A stretch of 64,000 nt of DNA from Palsa-744 sp036498265 (GTDB taxonomy: Bacteria > Actinomycetota > Thermoleophilia > Solirubrobacterales > Solirubrobacteraceae), in the NCBI GenBank assembly GCA_036498265.1, contig DASYFT010000005.1, forward strand, positions 1 through 64,000, read 5' to 3'. The notes below the pieces were generated by a model. It worked only from the letters and a program-made list of their open reading frames with translations, searched no databases and was not told the DNA's origin. The translations under genes were made by a program, and so were the position numbers. Of this stretch, positions 34,215 through 41,885 are shown one piece after another (the first letter of the stretch is position 1; every line of letters begins with the position of its first letter).

Positions 34215-35624
34215 ATGGCGACCACGGCGCCGCGGAGCACGCAGAGCACGCTTGAGAGCGCTGCTGCGCGACCTTCCTCGGCCCGCCCGTCGCTGCCGCC
34301 GGGCCCGCGGATGCACCCGCTCCTCCAGACCCTGGCGTGGGCGATTGCGCCGACGTGGGTGATGGATCGGTGCGCGCGGGTGCTGGGGGACTCGTTCACG
34401 CTGACGTTCTTCCCGAGCGGCATGAAACTGACGCTGGTCAGCGACCCGGAGGCGGTGAAGACGGTGTTCACGGCGCCGCCGGAGGTGGCCCCGTCGGGCA
34501 CGGCCAGCTCGCCGATCGCGGGCATCGTGGGGCCGAGCTCGGTGCTGACGCTGACGGGCCCGGAGCACATGCGCCAGCGCAAGCTGCTGCTGCCGCCGTT
34601 CCACGGCGAGCGCATGCGCGAGTACGAGGACGTGATCGTCGAGGCCACGCGGAGGGACATGGCGGGCTGGCCGCGGGGAAGGCCGATGCGCGTGCAGGCG
34701 CGCTCGCGGGCGATCACGCTCGAGGTCATCCTGCGGGCGGTGTTCGGCGTGGAGGCCGAGCGCATGGGACGCCTTCGCGAGGCGATCACGGGCCTGATGC
34801 AACCATCGAACACCCTGGCGATCCTGCTGTTCGCCCTTCGCCGGCCGCGGCCGGGCCCGCCGACGGGGTCGATCGGACGCTCGCTGGCGCGTCTGGACGA
34901 GGTGATCTACGAGGAGCTCGCGCGACGCCGCGAACAGGCGGACCTGGCGGAGCGCAGCGACATCCTGTCGCTGCTCATGCAGGCGCGCGACGAGGACGGC
35001 AGCCCGATGACCGACGCCGAGCTGCGCGACGAGCTGGTCACGCTGCTGCTGGCCGGGCACGAGACGACGGCGACGTCGGTGGCGTGGGCGATCGAGCGCC
35101 TGGTTCGCCATCCTGACAAGCTCGCGCGGCTGGTCGAGGAGCTCGACTCGGGTGGGGACGGCGGCTCGGACGACTACCTGACCGCGGTCGTCAATGAGAC
35201 GCTGCGCGTGAGGCCGGTGGTTCCGATCGTGGTGAGGGTTCTTCAGCAGGAGCTGCGAGTCGGCGAGCACACTCTGCCGGTCGGCACGAGGGTGACGCCG
35301 TCGATCTACCTGACGAACCGCAACCCGGAGGTCTACGACGGTCCCGAGGAGTTCCGGCCGGAGCGGTTCCTGGAGGACGGCCCGGAGACGTTCTCGTGGA
35401 TTCCCTTCGGCGGCGGGATCCGCCGGTGCATCGGCGCGTCGTTCGCGCAGCTGGAGATGAAGGTGATCCTTCGCACGATCCTGGGCGAGCTGGAGCCGGA
35501 GCTGCCCGGCGGCGCCGGCCGCGGGCGCCGGGGAGAGGGGACCCGCCGTCGCGCCGTGACGCTGGTGCCCTCCGCGGGCGCGCGGGTGGTGTGGCGCGAC
35601 AGGACGGCTGCTCGGACGTCTTGA
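34215..35624 (+). CDS. Cytochrome P450
   Basis: A 469-aa heme monooxygenase. Landmarks: the I-helix LVTLLLAGHETTATSVAWAIERL (oxygen-binding AGHETT), ExxR in the K-helix VNETLRVRPVVPIV, and the heme loop FSWIPFGGGIRRCIGASFAQLEMK with the Cys ligand (about 420). There is no transmembrane anchor, so it is soluble and needs separate ferredoxin/reductase partners; none is adjacent. The substrate cannot be told from sequence. ATG at 34215 is chosen because it begins the protein after a leaderless-type promoter; longer readings run into the preceding gene. Confidence 0.93.
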   Translation: MATTAPRSTQSTLESAAARPSSARPSLPPGPRMHPLLQTLAWAIAPTWVMDRCARVLGDSFTLTFFPSGMKLTLVSDPEAVKTVFTAPPEVAPSGTASSPIAGIVGPSSVLTLTGPEHMRQRKLLLPPFHGERMREYEDVIVEATRRDMAGWPRGRPMRVQARSRAITLEVILRAVFGVEAERMGRLREAITGLMQPSNTLAILLFALRRPRPGPPTGSIGRSLARLDEVIYEELARRREQADLAERSDILSLLMQARDEDGSPMTDAELRDELVTLLLAGHETTATSVAWAIERLVRHPDKLARLVEELDSGGDGGSDDYLTAVVNETLRVRPVVPIVVRVLQQELRVGEHTLPVGTRVTPSIYLTNRNPEVYDGPEEFRPERFLEDGPETFSWIPFGGGIRRCIGASFAQLEMKVILRTILGELEPELPGGAGRGRRGEGTRRRAVTLVPSAGARVVWRDRTAARTS

Positions 35625-35691
35625 TGACGGCCGCCCGGGGGCGGCCGGCGTGCGTGCGTGGTGGCCCCGCCCCGGGCGCTCCGCACCCGGG

Positions 35692-35719
35692 TTGTCCTGG
35701 CCGCGACGGCGAATAGGTT
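35692..35719 (+). promoter_or_regulatory. recQ promoter, leaderless
   Basis: -35 TTGTCC (35692-35697), 16-nt spacer, -10 TAGGTT (35714-35719), then exactly 6 nt to GTG 35726. Confidence 0.5.
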
Positions 35720-35725
35720 GTGGGG

Positions 35726-37561
35726 GTGGAGATGACGAGCACAGCCGCGCCGGCGTGGCGCGATGAGGTGGTGAGCCCGGATGCGCTGCTCGAGCGCTTC
35801 GGCCTGCGGTCGTTCCGGCCGGGGCAGCGCGAGGCGGTGCAGGCGGCGCTCGACGGCCGTGACAGCCTGGTCGTTATGCCGACCGGCGGCGGCAAGTCGC
35901 TGTGCTACCAGCTGCCGGCGCTGGCCGGCGACGGGATGGCGGGCCGGCCCCTCGTGGTGGTGGTGAGCCCGCTGATCGCGTTGATGGCCGACCAGTGGCG
36001 CCGGCTCAGCGAGGCGGGTGTCAGGGCGACGATGCTCGCGTCGGGCATGCAGGAGGGCCACAACGCGCAGGGCCTCGCCGACATCTCCTCGGGCGAGACG
36101 CAGCTCGTGCTGGCTGCGCCCGAGCGCTTCGCGTCGGCTGCCTTCAGGGATGCGCTGGCCCGCCGCACGGTGTCGCTGTTCGTGGTCGACGAGGCCCACT
36201 GCGTCGCCGAGTGGGGCCACGACTTCAGGCCGGACTACCTGCGCCTGCACGACGCGATCGCGTCCCTGAGCGGGGGCCCCGCGGCGCGCCGGCCGGCGGT
36301 GATGGCGGCGACCGCCACGGCGACCCCGCGGGTGGCGCAGGAGATCGCCACCCGGCTCGGCCTCCGCGAGTGGGTGTCGATCCGCTCGGGGTTCGACCGC
36401 CCGAACCTCGCCTTCGACGTGGTGGCGGTCGAGGGCAAGGGCGCGGTCGCGCGTAAGCGCGCGGCGCTGATGCACGTCCTGGCGCAGGCGCAGGCCCGTC
36501 CGGCGATCGTCTACTGCGGCACCAGGAGGGACACCGAGGAGGTTGCGGCGACGATCGCGCAGGAGGGCATCACGAGCGTCGTCTACCACGCGGGCATGAG
36601 CCCGGAGGCGCGCCGCGAGAGCCAGGCGGCGTTCATGGAGGGACGGGCGGAGGTGGTGGTGGCGACCAACGCCTTCGGGATGGGTGTGGACAAGGCGGAC
36701 GTCCGGACGGTGGCCCACTGGGCGCTGCCGACGAGCCTCGAGGCCTACTACCAGGAGGCGGGCAGGGGCGGCCGCGACGGCCTGGCGGCGCGGGCGCTGC
36801 TGCTTTCCTCCCGGTCGGACCTGGGGAGGCTGATCAGGTTCATCAAGGAGCGGGAGACGAGCGTGCAGGACGTGCGCGGCTTCGTGGCGCGACTGCGGCG
36901 TGGCGCCGAGCACGGCGTGGCGGCCATCGGCCACGGCCAGCTCGGCGACCGCGACCGGGTGCTGCTGTCGATTGCGGAGCGCGCCGGCGCCGTCGAGCTC
37001 GAGCCGGGGGGAGCGGACGGCCTGCTCGTGAAGTTGACGGGGAGGGGCAGTCCCCGCCTCGCGCAGGCGGCGATCCGCGCGGCCCGGGAGCGCGCTTGGG
37101 GTTCGTACGGCTCGATCGAGCGCTACAGCGCCGCCTCGGGAGTCTGCCGGCGCAGGCAGATCCTGGACCACTTCGGAGACGATGAGGACTGCCGGCCCAC
37201 CGGCAGATGCTGCGACGTGTGTGACCCCGATGCCGCGCTGGAGCTGGCGGCCACCACCCCTGTCGCGCGCCCCTCCCGCCGTCGCTCCGGCGCCCGCGCC
37301 GGCTCGGGCACGAACGGCGGACCGCCGGCCGATCCGGTCGACGAGGATGCGTTCGAGACGCTGCGTGCGTGGAGGTTCGAGCGCGCGGAGGGCAAGCCCG
37401 CCTACACGGTGGCCTCCAACGCCGTCTTGGAGGAGGTCCTGCGCCGGCGCCCCGAGAGCGTCCGCTCGATGATCGAGATCCCGGGCGTCGGTCCCGCCTT
37501 CTGCGAGAAGCACGGCGAGTCGCTGCTGGCGACGCTGCGAGAGCTCAGCCGGCGCCGCTAG
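35726..37561 (+). CDS. recQ: ATP-dependent DNA helicase RecQ
   Basis: A 611-aa 3'-5' helicase of recombination and fork repair. Motifs run in order: FRPGQREAVQAAL (motif 0), VVMPTGGGKSLCYQLPAL (I), VVSPLIALMADQW (Ia), FVVDEAHCVAEWGHDFRPDYL (II, DEAH), MAATATATPRV (III), PAIVYCGTRRDTEEVA (IV), ATNAFGMGVDKADVRTV (V) and YYQEAGRGGRDG (VI). Then comes the RecQ zinc module (CRRRQILDHFGDDEDC, CCDVCDPD), a shortened winged-helix region and a C-terminal HRDC domain (FETLRAWRFERAEGKPAYTVASNAVLEEVLRRRPESVRSM). GTG at 35726 fits the leaderless promoter; GTG 35720 and ATG 35732 are alternatives. Confidence 0.95.
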   Translation: MEMTSTAAPAWRDEVVSPDALLERFGLRSFRPGQREAVQAALDGRDSLVVMPTGGGKSLCYQLPALAGDGMAGRPLVVVVSPLIALMADQWRRLSEAGVRATMLASGMQEGHNAQGLADISSGETQLVLAAPERFASAAFRDALARRTVSLFVVDEAHCVAEWGHDFRPDYLRLHDAIASLSGGPAARRPAVMAATATATPRVAQEIATRLGLREWVSIRSGFDRPNLAFDVVAVEGKGAVARKRAALMHVLAQAQARPAIVYCGTRRDTEEVAATIAQEGITSVVYHAGMSPEARRESQAAFMEGRAEVVVATNAFGMGVDKADVRTVAHWALPTSLEAYYQEAGRGGRDGLAARALLLSSRSDLGRLIRFIKERETSVQDVRGFVARLRRGAEHGVAAIGHGQLGDRDRVLLSIAERAGAVELEPGGADGLLVKLTGRGSPRLAQAAIRAARERAWGSYGSIERYSAASGVCRRRQILDHFGDDEDCRPTGRCCDVCDPDAALELAATTPVARPSRRRSGARAGSGTNGGPPADPVDEDAFETLRAWRFERAEGKPAYTVASNAVLEEVLRRRPESVRSMIEIPGVGPAFCEKHGESLLATLRELSRRR

Positions 37562-37574
37562 CATCAGGGGCCGC

Positions 37575-37647
37575 GCCGACGTAGCTCAGCTGGTAGAGCA
37601 CTTCACTCGTAATGAAGGGGTCCGGGGTTCGAGTCCCCGCGTCGGCT
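37575..37647 (+). tRNA. tRNA-Thr (anticodon CGT)
   Basis: A complete cloverleaf of 73 nt without encoded CCA. The acceptor stem is GCCGACG/CGTCGGC, the D-arm GCTCAGCTGGTAGAGC, and the anticodon stem CTTCA/TGAAG encloses loop CTCGTAA (anticodon CGT, reading ACG). The T-arm is CGGGG-TTCGAGT-CCCCG. It lies 13 bp after recQ. Confidence 0.95.
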
Positions 37648-37689
37648 TCGATGGTTCGCCCTCGGGGAGGACCCTGGTCGTGATCTCAG

Positions 37690-37719
37690 GCGAGATCGCC
37701 TATCGCGAGATCGCCTATC
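37690..37719. repeat. Tandem 15-bp repeat at the end of the SnoaL cluster
   Basis: GCGAGATCGCCTATC occurs twice back to back (37690-37704, 37705-37719), covering the stop of the gene at 37715. On the minus strand each copy reads GATAGGCGATCTCGC. The TAGGCGATSTC core is the same as at the TAG-GCG-ATG junctions between paired SnoaL genes (38143-38135 and 40768-40760). Confidence 0.75.
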
Positions 37720-38137
37720 CGCGCAGTTCTTCAGCCTCGCCGGCTTCATCTGGGCCAATTGAGCAGAAGTGAATGACCTTGCCCTCTTGAAAGGTCCACC
37801 TGTAGATGAGCCGTTCGTTGATCTCGATCCCCGTGTGTCGTGCCTTGGCTCGCCACCGATGGAAAGAAAGGAGCCGATTGCCAGCGTCAATGATCTCCTC
37901 CAACTCGACCGCTAGCCACTCGAACGGCTCGGTCCAACGCTCCGCCGCCCTCACCACTCCCTGATGGCCGTAATAGCTCTCGCCAACGTGGTCGGGCAGG
38001 TTCATGTCCTCATAGGCGACATCGGGAGCGAACAGAGACATGTCCACTTCGCCTCGCTGCCATGTCCCAGCGGTCCATCCCTCCGAGGGCCATTGGTCCC
38101 AGAATGCTCGAAGCGTCTCGACGTCTTTCTGCGACAT
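37715..38137 (-). CDS. SnoaL/NTF2-like protein (C-type, pair 1)
   Basis: A 140-aa small cone-shaped domain protein of the SnoaL-like/NTF2 superfamily: SQKDVETLRAFWDQW at the start, SLFAPDVAYEDMNLPDHVGE..GHQGVVRAAERW, LEEIIDAGNRLLSFHRWRAKARHTG, and INERLIYRWTFQEGKVIHFCSI. Such proteins can be cyclases, hydrolases or isomerases; no function can be assigned. It starts 3 bp after the stop of the N-type gene and in the same reading frame (TAG-GCG-ATG). The region is slightly less GC-rich than its neighbours. Confidence 0.8.
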   Translation of the reverse strand: MSQKDVETLRAFWDQWPSEGWTAGTWQRGEVDMSLFAPDVAYEDMNLPDHVGESYYGHQGVVRAAERWTEPFEWLAVELEEIIDAGNRLLSFHRWRAKARHTGIEINERLIYRWTFQEGKVIHFCSIGPDEAGEAEELRG

Positions 38138-38140
38138 CGC

Positions 38141-38560
38141 CTACCCCCTCGACTCCGCGAGGCGTTCGGCGGCAGCCTGAGCTTCATTGATGTCTGAGTA
38201 AAGCCGGAGGCCGACGATCAAGCCGTCCCTCCACTCACAGACCTGTACGCCCCGATCCTCCACCGCGAACGCGCTCCCCGGAGCTCGACCACTCTGGCGG
38301 TAGACAACCAGGATCATCTCATTGCCGAGGTCCGTGACATCTTCGACCTTGAAGCTCCAGTCCTCGAACTGACCGCGCCATTTCTCTAGGAACTCACGAA
38401 TCGCCGTCGCTCCAGCGACATGGAGCGAGTGCTCGGCCACCTCCCACACGGCATCGGGAGCAAGATCGCTGAGGATCGAGCCGAGGTCGCCACTCGCCGC
38501 CCCCCTCAGGTTCAGGCGTGTCCGCTCGGTCAGGTCGCCGGTCGTGGGCTTCTGGGGCAT
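38141..38560 (-). CDS. SnoaL/NTF2-like protein (N-type, pair 1)
   Basis: A 139-aa NTF2-like protein: MPQKPTTGDLTERTRLNLRGAASGDLGSILSDLAPDAVWEV, GATAIREFLEKWRGQFEDW, VTDLGNEMILVVYRQSGRA, VQVCEWRDGLIVGLRLYSDINEAQAAAERL. It is homologous in start and layout to the first half of the fused protein at 41886-42740. ATG at 38560 follows GGAGGA closely, with GATACT 7 nt before the ATG, so it may be near-leaderless. The longer reading from 38761 overlaps the divergent quinoprotein and is rejected. Its stop is followed in frame by GCG-ATG of the C-type partner. Confidence 0.78.
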   Translation of the reverse strand: MPQKPTTGDLTERTRLNLRGAASGDLGSILSDLAPDAVWEVAEHSLHVAGATAIREFLEKWRGQFEDWSFKVEDVTDLGNEMILVVYRQSGRAPGSAFAVEDRGVQVCEWRDGLIVGLRLYSDINEAQAAAERLAESRG

Positions 38561-38752
38561 TCCTCCGAGTATCGCGCGACGGGCGTCGGTCGTCGATCGC
38601 GTCGCGATCCTGAGCCCCGTGGCTTCGCGGCTCGGATCGAAAGTGCTTTCGTCCTTCCGAACCTGAGGCGCCTCCCGTGTTCGGCTTGGTTCTCTGGACC
38701 CGAGCTGCGGCGAGCGGCGTTGGATGGGGCGCACACGGGTAACGCCGGAGCG

Positions 38753-40363
38753 ATGTCGCACCGCGCGGATCTATCGCGCCGAAGGACGTGGATCGTGGGC
38801 CTGGCACTCAGTCTCGCCCTGATGCTCGGCCTGGGGGCGATCTTGTTGACGACGGCGGCCGGTGCCGAAACCACGGCGAGCTGGAAACTCGCCGGCCACG
38901 ACCCGGCGAACAGCCGCACGCAGCCGCTCGAGAAACAGATCACAGCGACCAACGTCGCGACGCTCGCGCCGAAGTGGACCTTGACGACCCACGGCGACGT
39001 GTCGGCGACGCCAACCGTGTACGCCGGAACGGTCTTCTTCCCGGACAACGGCGGATACCTCAATGCGGTCAACGCGTCCACAGGAGCTGTCTTGTGGCAG
39101 GACACGATGGCGAGCCTCGATGGAGGAACGCACTCGCGGGTCAGCCCCGCCGTGTACGGCGGAGAGGTGGTCGTGGGGAACAACGTCCAAGGCGCCGGCG
39201 CACACATCCTTGCCGTCAACCGCCACACCGGAGCGCTCCTGTGGAACACGCTTGTCGAGAGCCATCCGGCGGCGATCATCACCGGCAACCCTGTCGTCTC
39301 CGGCGAACGCGTGATCGTCGGTGTGTCATCCAGCGAGGAGGGCCAGGCCGAGCAGGCCGGCTATGCGTGCTGCACCTTCCGGGGAAGCGTGGTCGCCCTG
39401 AACGCAAAGACCGGGGCGCTTCTCTGGAAGGCCTACACCGTGCCCCCCAACAACGGCCCGTGCACCGCCAGCAACCCTCCGTCCGGGTGTGGCTACAGCG
39501 GCGGAGCGGTGTGGGACACGCCGGCGATCGGCGGCGGGAGCGTCTATGTGGGCAGCGGGAACGACTACACGGTTCCCGATGAAGCCGCATCGTGCGAGCG
39601 CGAAGCGATGGAACACCGAACCTCCGACGCCGGCTGCACTGCCCCGAACGATTACTTCGACAGCGTCATCGCGCTGAGCCTGAAAACTGGTGCGATCAGG
39701 TGGGGACGCAAGATGGAGGGCTGGGATGCGTACAACCTCGCCTGTACGACCAAGCCGCCGGGGGCCTGGTGTCCCTCGGGGGAAAGCCCGGACTTCGACT
39801 TCGGAGGCGCCGGACCGAACCTTCTGAAACTCGGTACCAGAACCGTCGTTGGCATCGGCCAGAAGAGCGGCGTCTACTGGGCCTTGGGCGCTCCTCACGG
39901 CGAACTCGTTTGGAGCAAGCTGGTCGGTCCGGGGACGGCCGAAGGCGGCATCCAGTGGGGCACGGCCTACGACGGCACCCGCATCTACGTCCCGATCGCC
40001 GACCCCAGCCGGTTCAGCGTGCCCTACACCCTCGCCAATGGCGAAAGTGACACCGGAGGGTCTTGGGCCGCACTCGACCCCGGCACCGGCGGGTTCGACT
40101 GGCAGGTCGCCACGCCCGGCGACGCAGCCGCGCTCGGTCCCGCCAGCGAGGCCGATGGAGTCGTCTACGTCGGCGACATGGCATCCGCCGGGCCGAACAT
40201 GTTCGCCCTCAGCGCGGCCACGGGCACCCGGCTATGGAGCTTCGCCGCCGAAGGCTCTGTCAATTCGGCACCAGCGATCGTCGACGGAGTCCTCTACTGG
40301 GGCTCGGGCTACCACACGGCGGGCAGTCACACGTTCTACGCGTTCTCGCTCGGTGGCCGATGA
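38753..40363 (+). CDS. Secreted PQQ-type beta-propeller quinoprotein
   Basis: A 536-aa protein with an N-terminal signal or anchor (WIVGLALSLALMLGLGAILLTTAAGA). The body is a PQQ-type beta-propeller with repeated YLNAVNASTGAVLWQ, HILAVNRHTGALLWN, SVVALNAKTGALLWK, VIALSLKTGAIRWG and GVYWALGAPHGELVW units. It resembles polyvinyl-alcohol dehydrogenase-like quinoproteins (start TASWKLAGHDPANSRTQP; pattern GYSGGAVWDTPAI). Adjacent Cys residues (YACCTFRG) match the disulphide found in PQQ dehydrogenases. It probably oxidises an alcohol outside the membrane; the substrate is unknown. No heme c motif (CxxCH) is present. It is divergent from SnoaL pair 1. Confidence 0.82.
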   Translation: MSHRADLSRRRTWIVGLALSLALMLGLGAILLTTAAGAETTASWKLAGHDPANSRTQPLEKQITATNVATLAPKWTLTTHGDVSATPTVYAGTVFFPDNGGYLNAVNASTGAVLWQDTMASLDGGTHSRVSPAVYGGEVVVGNNVQGAGAHILAVNRHTGALLWNTLVESHPAAIITGNPVVSGERVIVGVSSSEEGQAEQAGYACCTFRGSVVALNAKTGALLWKAYTVPPNNGPCTASNPPSGCGYSGGAVWDTPAIGGGSVYVGSGNDYTVPDEAASCEREAMEHRTSDAGCTAPNDYFDSVIALSLKTGAIRWGRKMEGWDAYNLACTTKPPGAWCPSGESPDFDFGGAGPNLLKLGTRTVVGIGQKSGVYWALGAPHGELVWSKLVGPGTAEGGIQWGTAYDGTRIYVPIADPSRFSVPYTLANGESDTGGSWAALDPGTGGFDWQVATPGDAAALGPASEADGVVYVGDMASAGPNMFALSAATGTRLWSFAAEGSVNSAPAIVDGVLYWGSGYHTAGSHTFYAFSLGGR

Positions 40364-40366
40364 CGC

Positions 40367-40762
40367 CTACCCTCCCAACCCCACGGCTTGGAGCGCTTCG
40401 GCCGTCGTCAGATACGCGCGCACCTCGATCCCCTTGCCATCACGCAGCTTCCAGACCTGCACCTCGGGCAACTCGACCTTCTGAGCGGTTCCCCTGATCT
40501 GGCCGCAGATCCGCGCGCGGACGACCACGTGGTCTCCGGCGTCGATCAGCTCGTCGGCCTCCACGCGGAGATCGTCAAACGAGGCATTCCATTTGGCTAT
40601 CAACCCTTCGAGGCCGGCGTGACCAACGTGCGTGCTGGCGTCAGGGTAATCCTCCCGGGCGTGCCACTGGAAGTCAGCGGCAAGCATGTCCAGCTTCGGA
40701 GCATGAGTTCTGTTGAAGTGCGCGTATGCCGCCCGCACGAGCTCCACGTTCGCCCGAGACAT
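40367..40762 (-). CDS. SnoaL/NTF2-like protein (C-type, pair 2)
   Basis: A 131-aa SnoaL-like protein: MSRANVELVRAAYAHFNRTHAPKLDMLAADFQWHAREDYPD, GLEGLIAKWNASFDDLRVEADELIDAGDHVVVRARICGQIRG, VQVWKLRDGKGIEVRAYLTTAEALQAVGL. It matches the second half of the fusion at 41886-42740 (MARANMKLL, GDRILLL, ALNAVGL). It starts at the TAG-GCG-ATG junction following the remnant of an N-type gene. Its stop is 3 bp from the convergent quinoprotein stop. Confidence 0.8.
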   Translation of the reverse strand: MSRANVELVRAAYAHFNRTHAPKLDMLAADFQWHAREDYPDASTHVGHAGLEGLIAKWNASFDDLRVEADELIDAGDHVVVRARICGQIRGTAQKVELPEVQVWKLRDGKGIEVRAYLTTAEALQAVGLGG

Positions 40763-40765
40763 CGC

Positions 40766-40843
40766 CTATGCCTCCACGTCGACAGCTTTGATCGCCTGCC
40801 GCGTAAGCCCGAGAGGATCGGAGGTGGTCGACTCTTCGGGCAT
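40766..40843 (-). pseudogene. Remnant of an N-type SnoaL gene (first 25 codons)
   Basis: ATG at 40843 opens MPEESTTSDPLGLTRQAIKAVDVEA and then stops. The intact fusion at 42740 begins MPEESAASDLVELTRQAIDAS, so this is the start of the same gene with the following ~115 codons deleted. The 5' flank is also conserved (CTCGTCGGACGATG here, CTCGTCGGAGCATG there). The remnant keeps the TAG-GCG-ATG junction with the C-type gene at 40762. Confidence 0.8.
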
Positions 40844-40853
40844 CGTCCGACGA

Positions 40854-40908
40854 GTATCCCGCGACTCGCCACGCATCGTCCGGCCTCGCCTGTCGTGCGG
40901 CGGGATAC
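40854..40908. promoter_or_regulatory. Divergent inverted repeat carrying two -10 elements
   Basis: GTATCCCGC (40854-40862) and GCGGGATAC (40900-40908) form a 9-bp perfect inverted repeat. Read outward, each gives GCGGGATAC(T/C), a -10-like element shortly before the ATGs at 40843 and 40916. Confidence 0.5.
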
Positions 40909-40915
40909 CCCGGTC

Positions 40916-41002
40916 ATGTCCTCGACCAAGATCGACCTTGTTCGCTCGATCTACGCCTGGGACGGTGTTCACAGGTTCGTCGATGAGCACCGCGAGCGGT
41001 GA
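40916..41002 (+). pseudogene. Remnant of a SnoaL-like gene (28 codons)
   Basis: ATG at 40916 opens SSTKIDLVRSIYAWDGVHRF, matching the SnoaL start ANVELVRSIYVAQQRGDF of the next gene, and stops after 28 codons. The stop overlaps the next ATG (TGATG at 41000-41004). It may be a decayed paralogue kept because it couples translation to the following gene; GGATACC and a 6-nt spacer precede its ATG. Confidence 0.65.
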
Positions 41003-41418
41003 TGGCTTCGGCGAATGTGGAGCTTGTCCGGTCGATCTACGTGGCCCAACAGCGCGGCGACTTCACCTCGGCCGAGTGGGCACACCCCGCAATCGACTAT
41101 GAGATCGTGGATGGGCCGGCGCCTGGACGCTGGAAGGGGCGCGTCGAGATGGCAGCCGCGTGGCGCGAGTTGCTGACCCCCTGGGACGACCTGCGCATCG
41201 AACCTCAGGAGTACCGCGAGCTTGACGACGAGCGCGTAGTCGTGCTGACTAGGAGCAGCGCGCGAGGTAAGGCCAGTGGATTGACGCTGCCGCAGGCGTG
41301 GACCAACGGAGCAGCGATCTATCAGATGCGCGACGGCAAAGTCACACGGCATGTCGTCTATTTCGACCGCGACCGTGCGCTCGCCGAGCTCGGCATCTCC
41401 TCGGAGGGCGAGCCGTGA
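41002..41418 (+). CDS. SnoaL/NTF2-like protein (plus-strand copy 1)
   Basis: A 138-aa SnoaL-like protein: ANVELVRSIYVAQQRGDFTSAEWAHPAIDYEIVDGPAPGRWKG, YRELDDERVVVLTRSSARGKASGL, IYQMRDGKVTRHVVYFDRDRALAELGI. It is clearly a tandem duplicate of the next gene. ATG at 41002 overlaps the remnant's stop; GTG at 40999 is in the same frame. Function unknown; this subgroup (RSSARGKxSG motif) is common as stand-alone small proteins in actinobacteria. Confidence 0.8.
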   Translation: MASANVELVRSIYVAQQRGDFTSAEWAHPAIDYEIVDGPAPGRWKGRVEMAAAWRELLTPWDDLRIEPQEYRELDDERVVVLTRSSARGKASGLTLPQAWTNGAAIYQMRDGKVTRHVVYFDRDRALAELGISSEGEP

Positions 41419-41437
41419 CGAACTCGCGGCGCTCCTC

Positions 41438-41848
41438 GTGACCGCCCCCACGAACCTGGAACTCGTACGCGCGATCTTCGCGGCGTGGCAACGCGGCGAC
41501 TACAGCACGGCCGACTGGGCCGATCCCGGGATCGAGTCGGTGATGGTCGATGGACCGGACCCCGGCAGCTGGTCGGGCGTCCCCGCCATGGCAGACGCCA
41601 ACCGGGACTTCCTCGGCGCCTGGAATGACTGGCGCATCGAGGCCGAGGACTTCCGCGAGCTCGACGGCGAACGCATTCTCGTCCTGACCCGTCGCGCCGG
41701 TCGAGGCAAGCGGAGCGGACTCCAGGTCTCCGAGCCGGCAGCGAACCTGATTCATCTCCGCGACGGAAGGGTCACCAGGCTCGTCTTCTATTGGGAGCGG
41801 GACCGTGCGCTTTCGGATCTCGACCTGTCTGCTGGGGCCGACACGTAA
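41438..41848 (+). CDS. SnoaL/NTF2-like protein (plus-strand copy 2)
   Basis: A 136-aa protein homologous along its length to its upstream neighbour: TNLELVRAIFAAWQRGDYSTADWADPGIESVMVDGPDPGSWSG, FRELDGERILVLTRRAGRGKRSGL, IHLRDGRVTRLVFYWERDRALSDLDL. GTG at 41438 begins the conserved part; it lies 19 bp after the previous stop. Longer reading from 41351 overlaps the previous gene and is not supported. Its 3' end converges on the fused SnoaL gene. Confidence 0.8.
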   Translation: MTAPTNLELVRAIFAAWQRGDYSTADWADPGIESVMVDGPDPGSWSGVPAMADANRDFLGAWNDWRIEAEDFRELDGERILVLTRRAGRGKRSGLQVSEPAANLIHLRDGRVTRLVFYWERDRALSDLDLSAGADT

Positions 41849-41885
41849 CGCACGCGCGCAGGCTCGACGCTTCCCCGCACAGCGT

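Noticed and set aside
37575..37720. tRNA-Thr as an integration site for a genomic island containing the SnoaL cluster.
   Set aside because: No integrase and no second copy of the tRNA 3' end were noticed; the tandem repeats downstream are unlike the tRNA.
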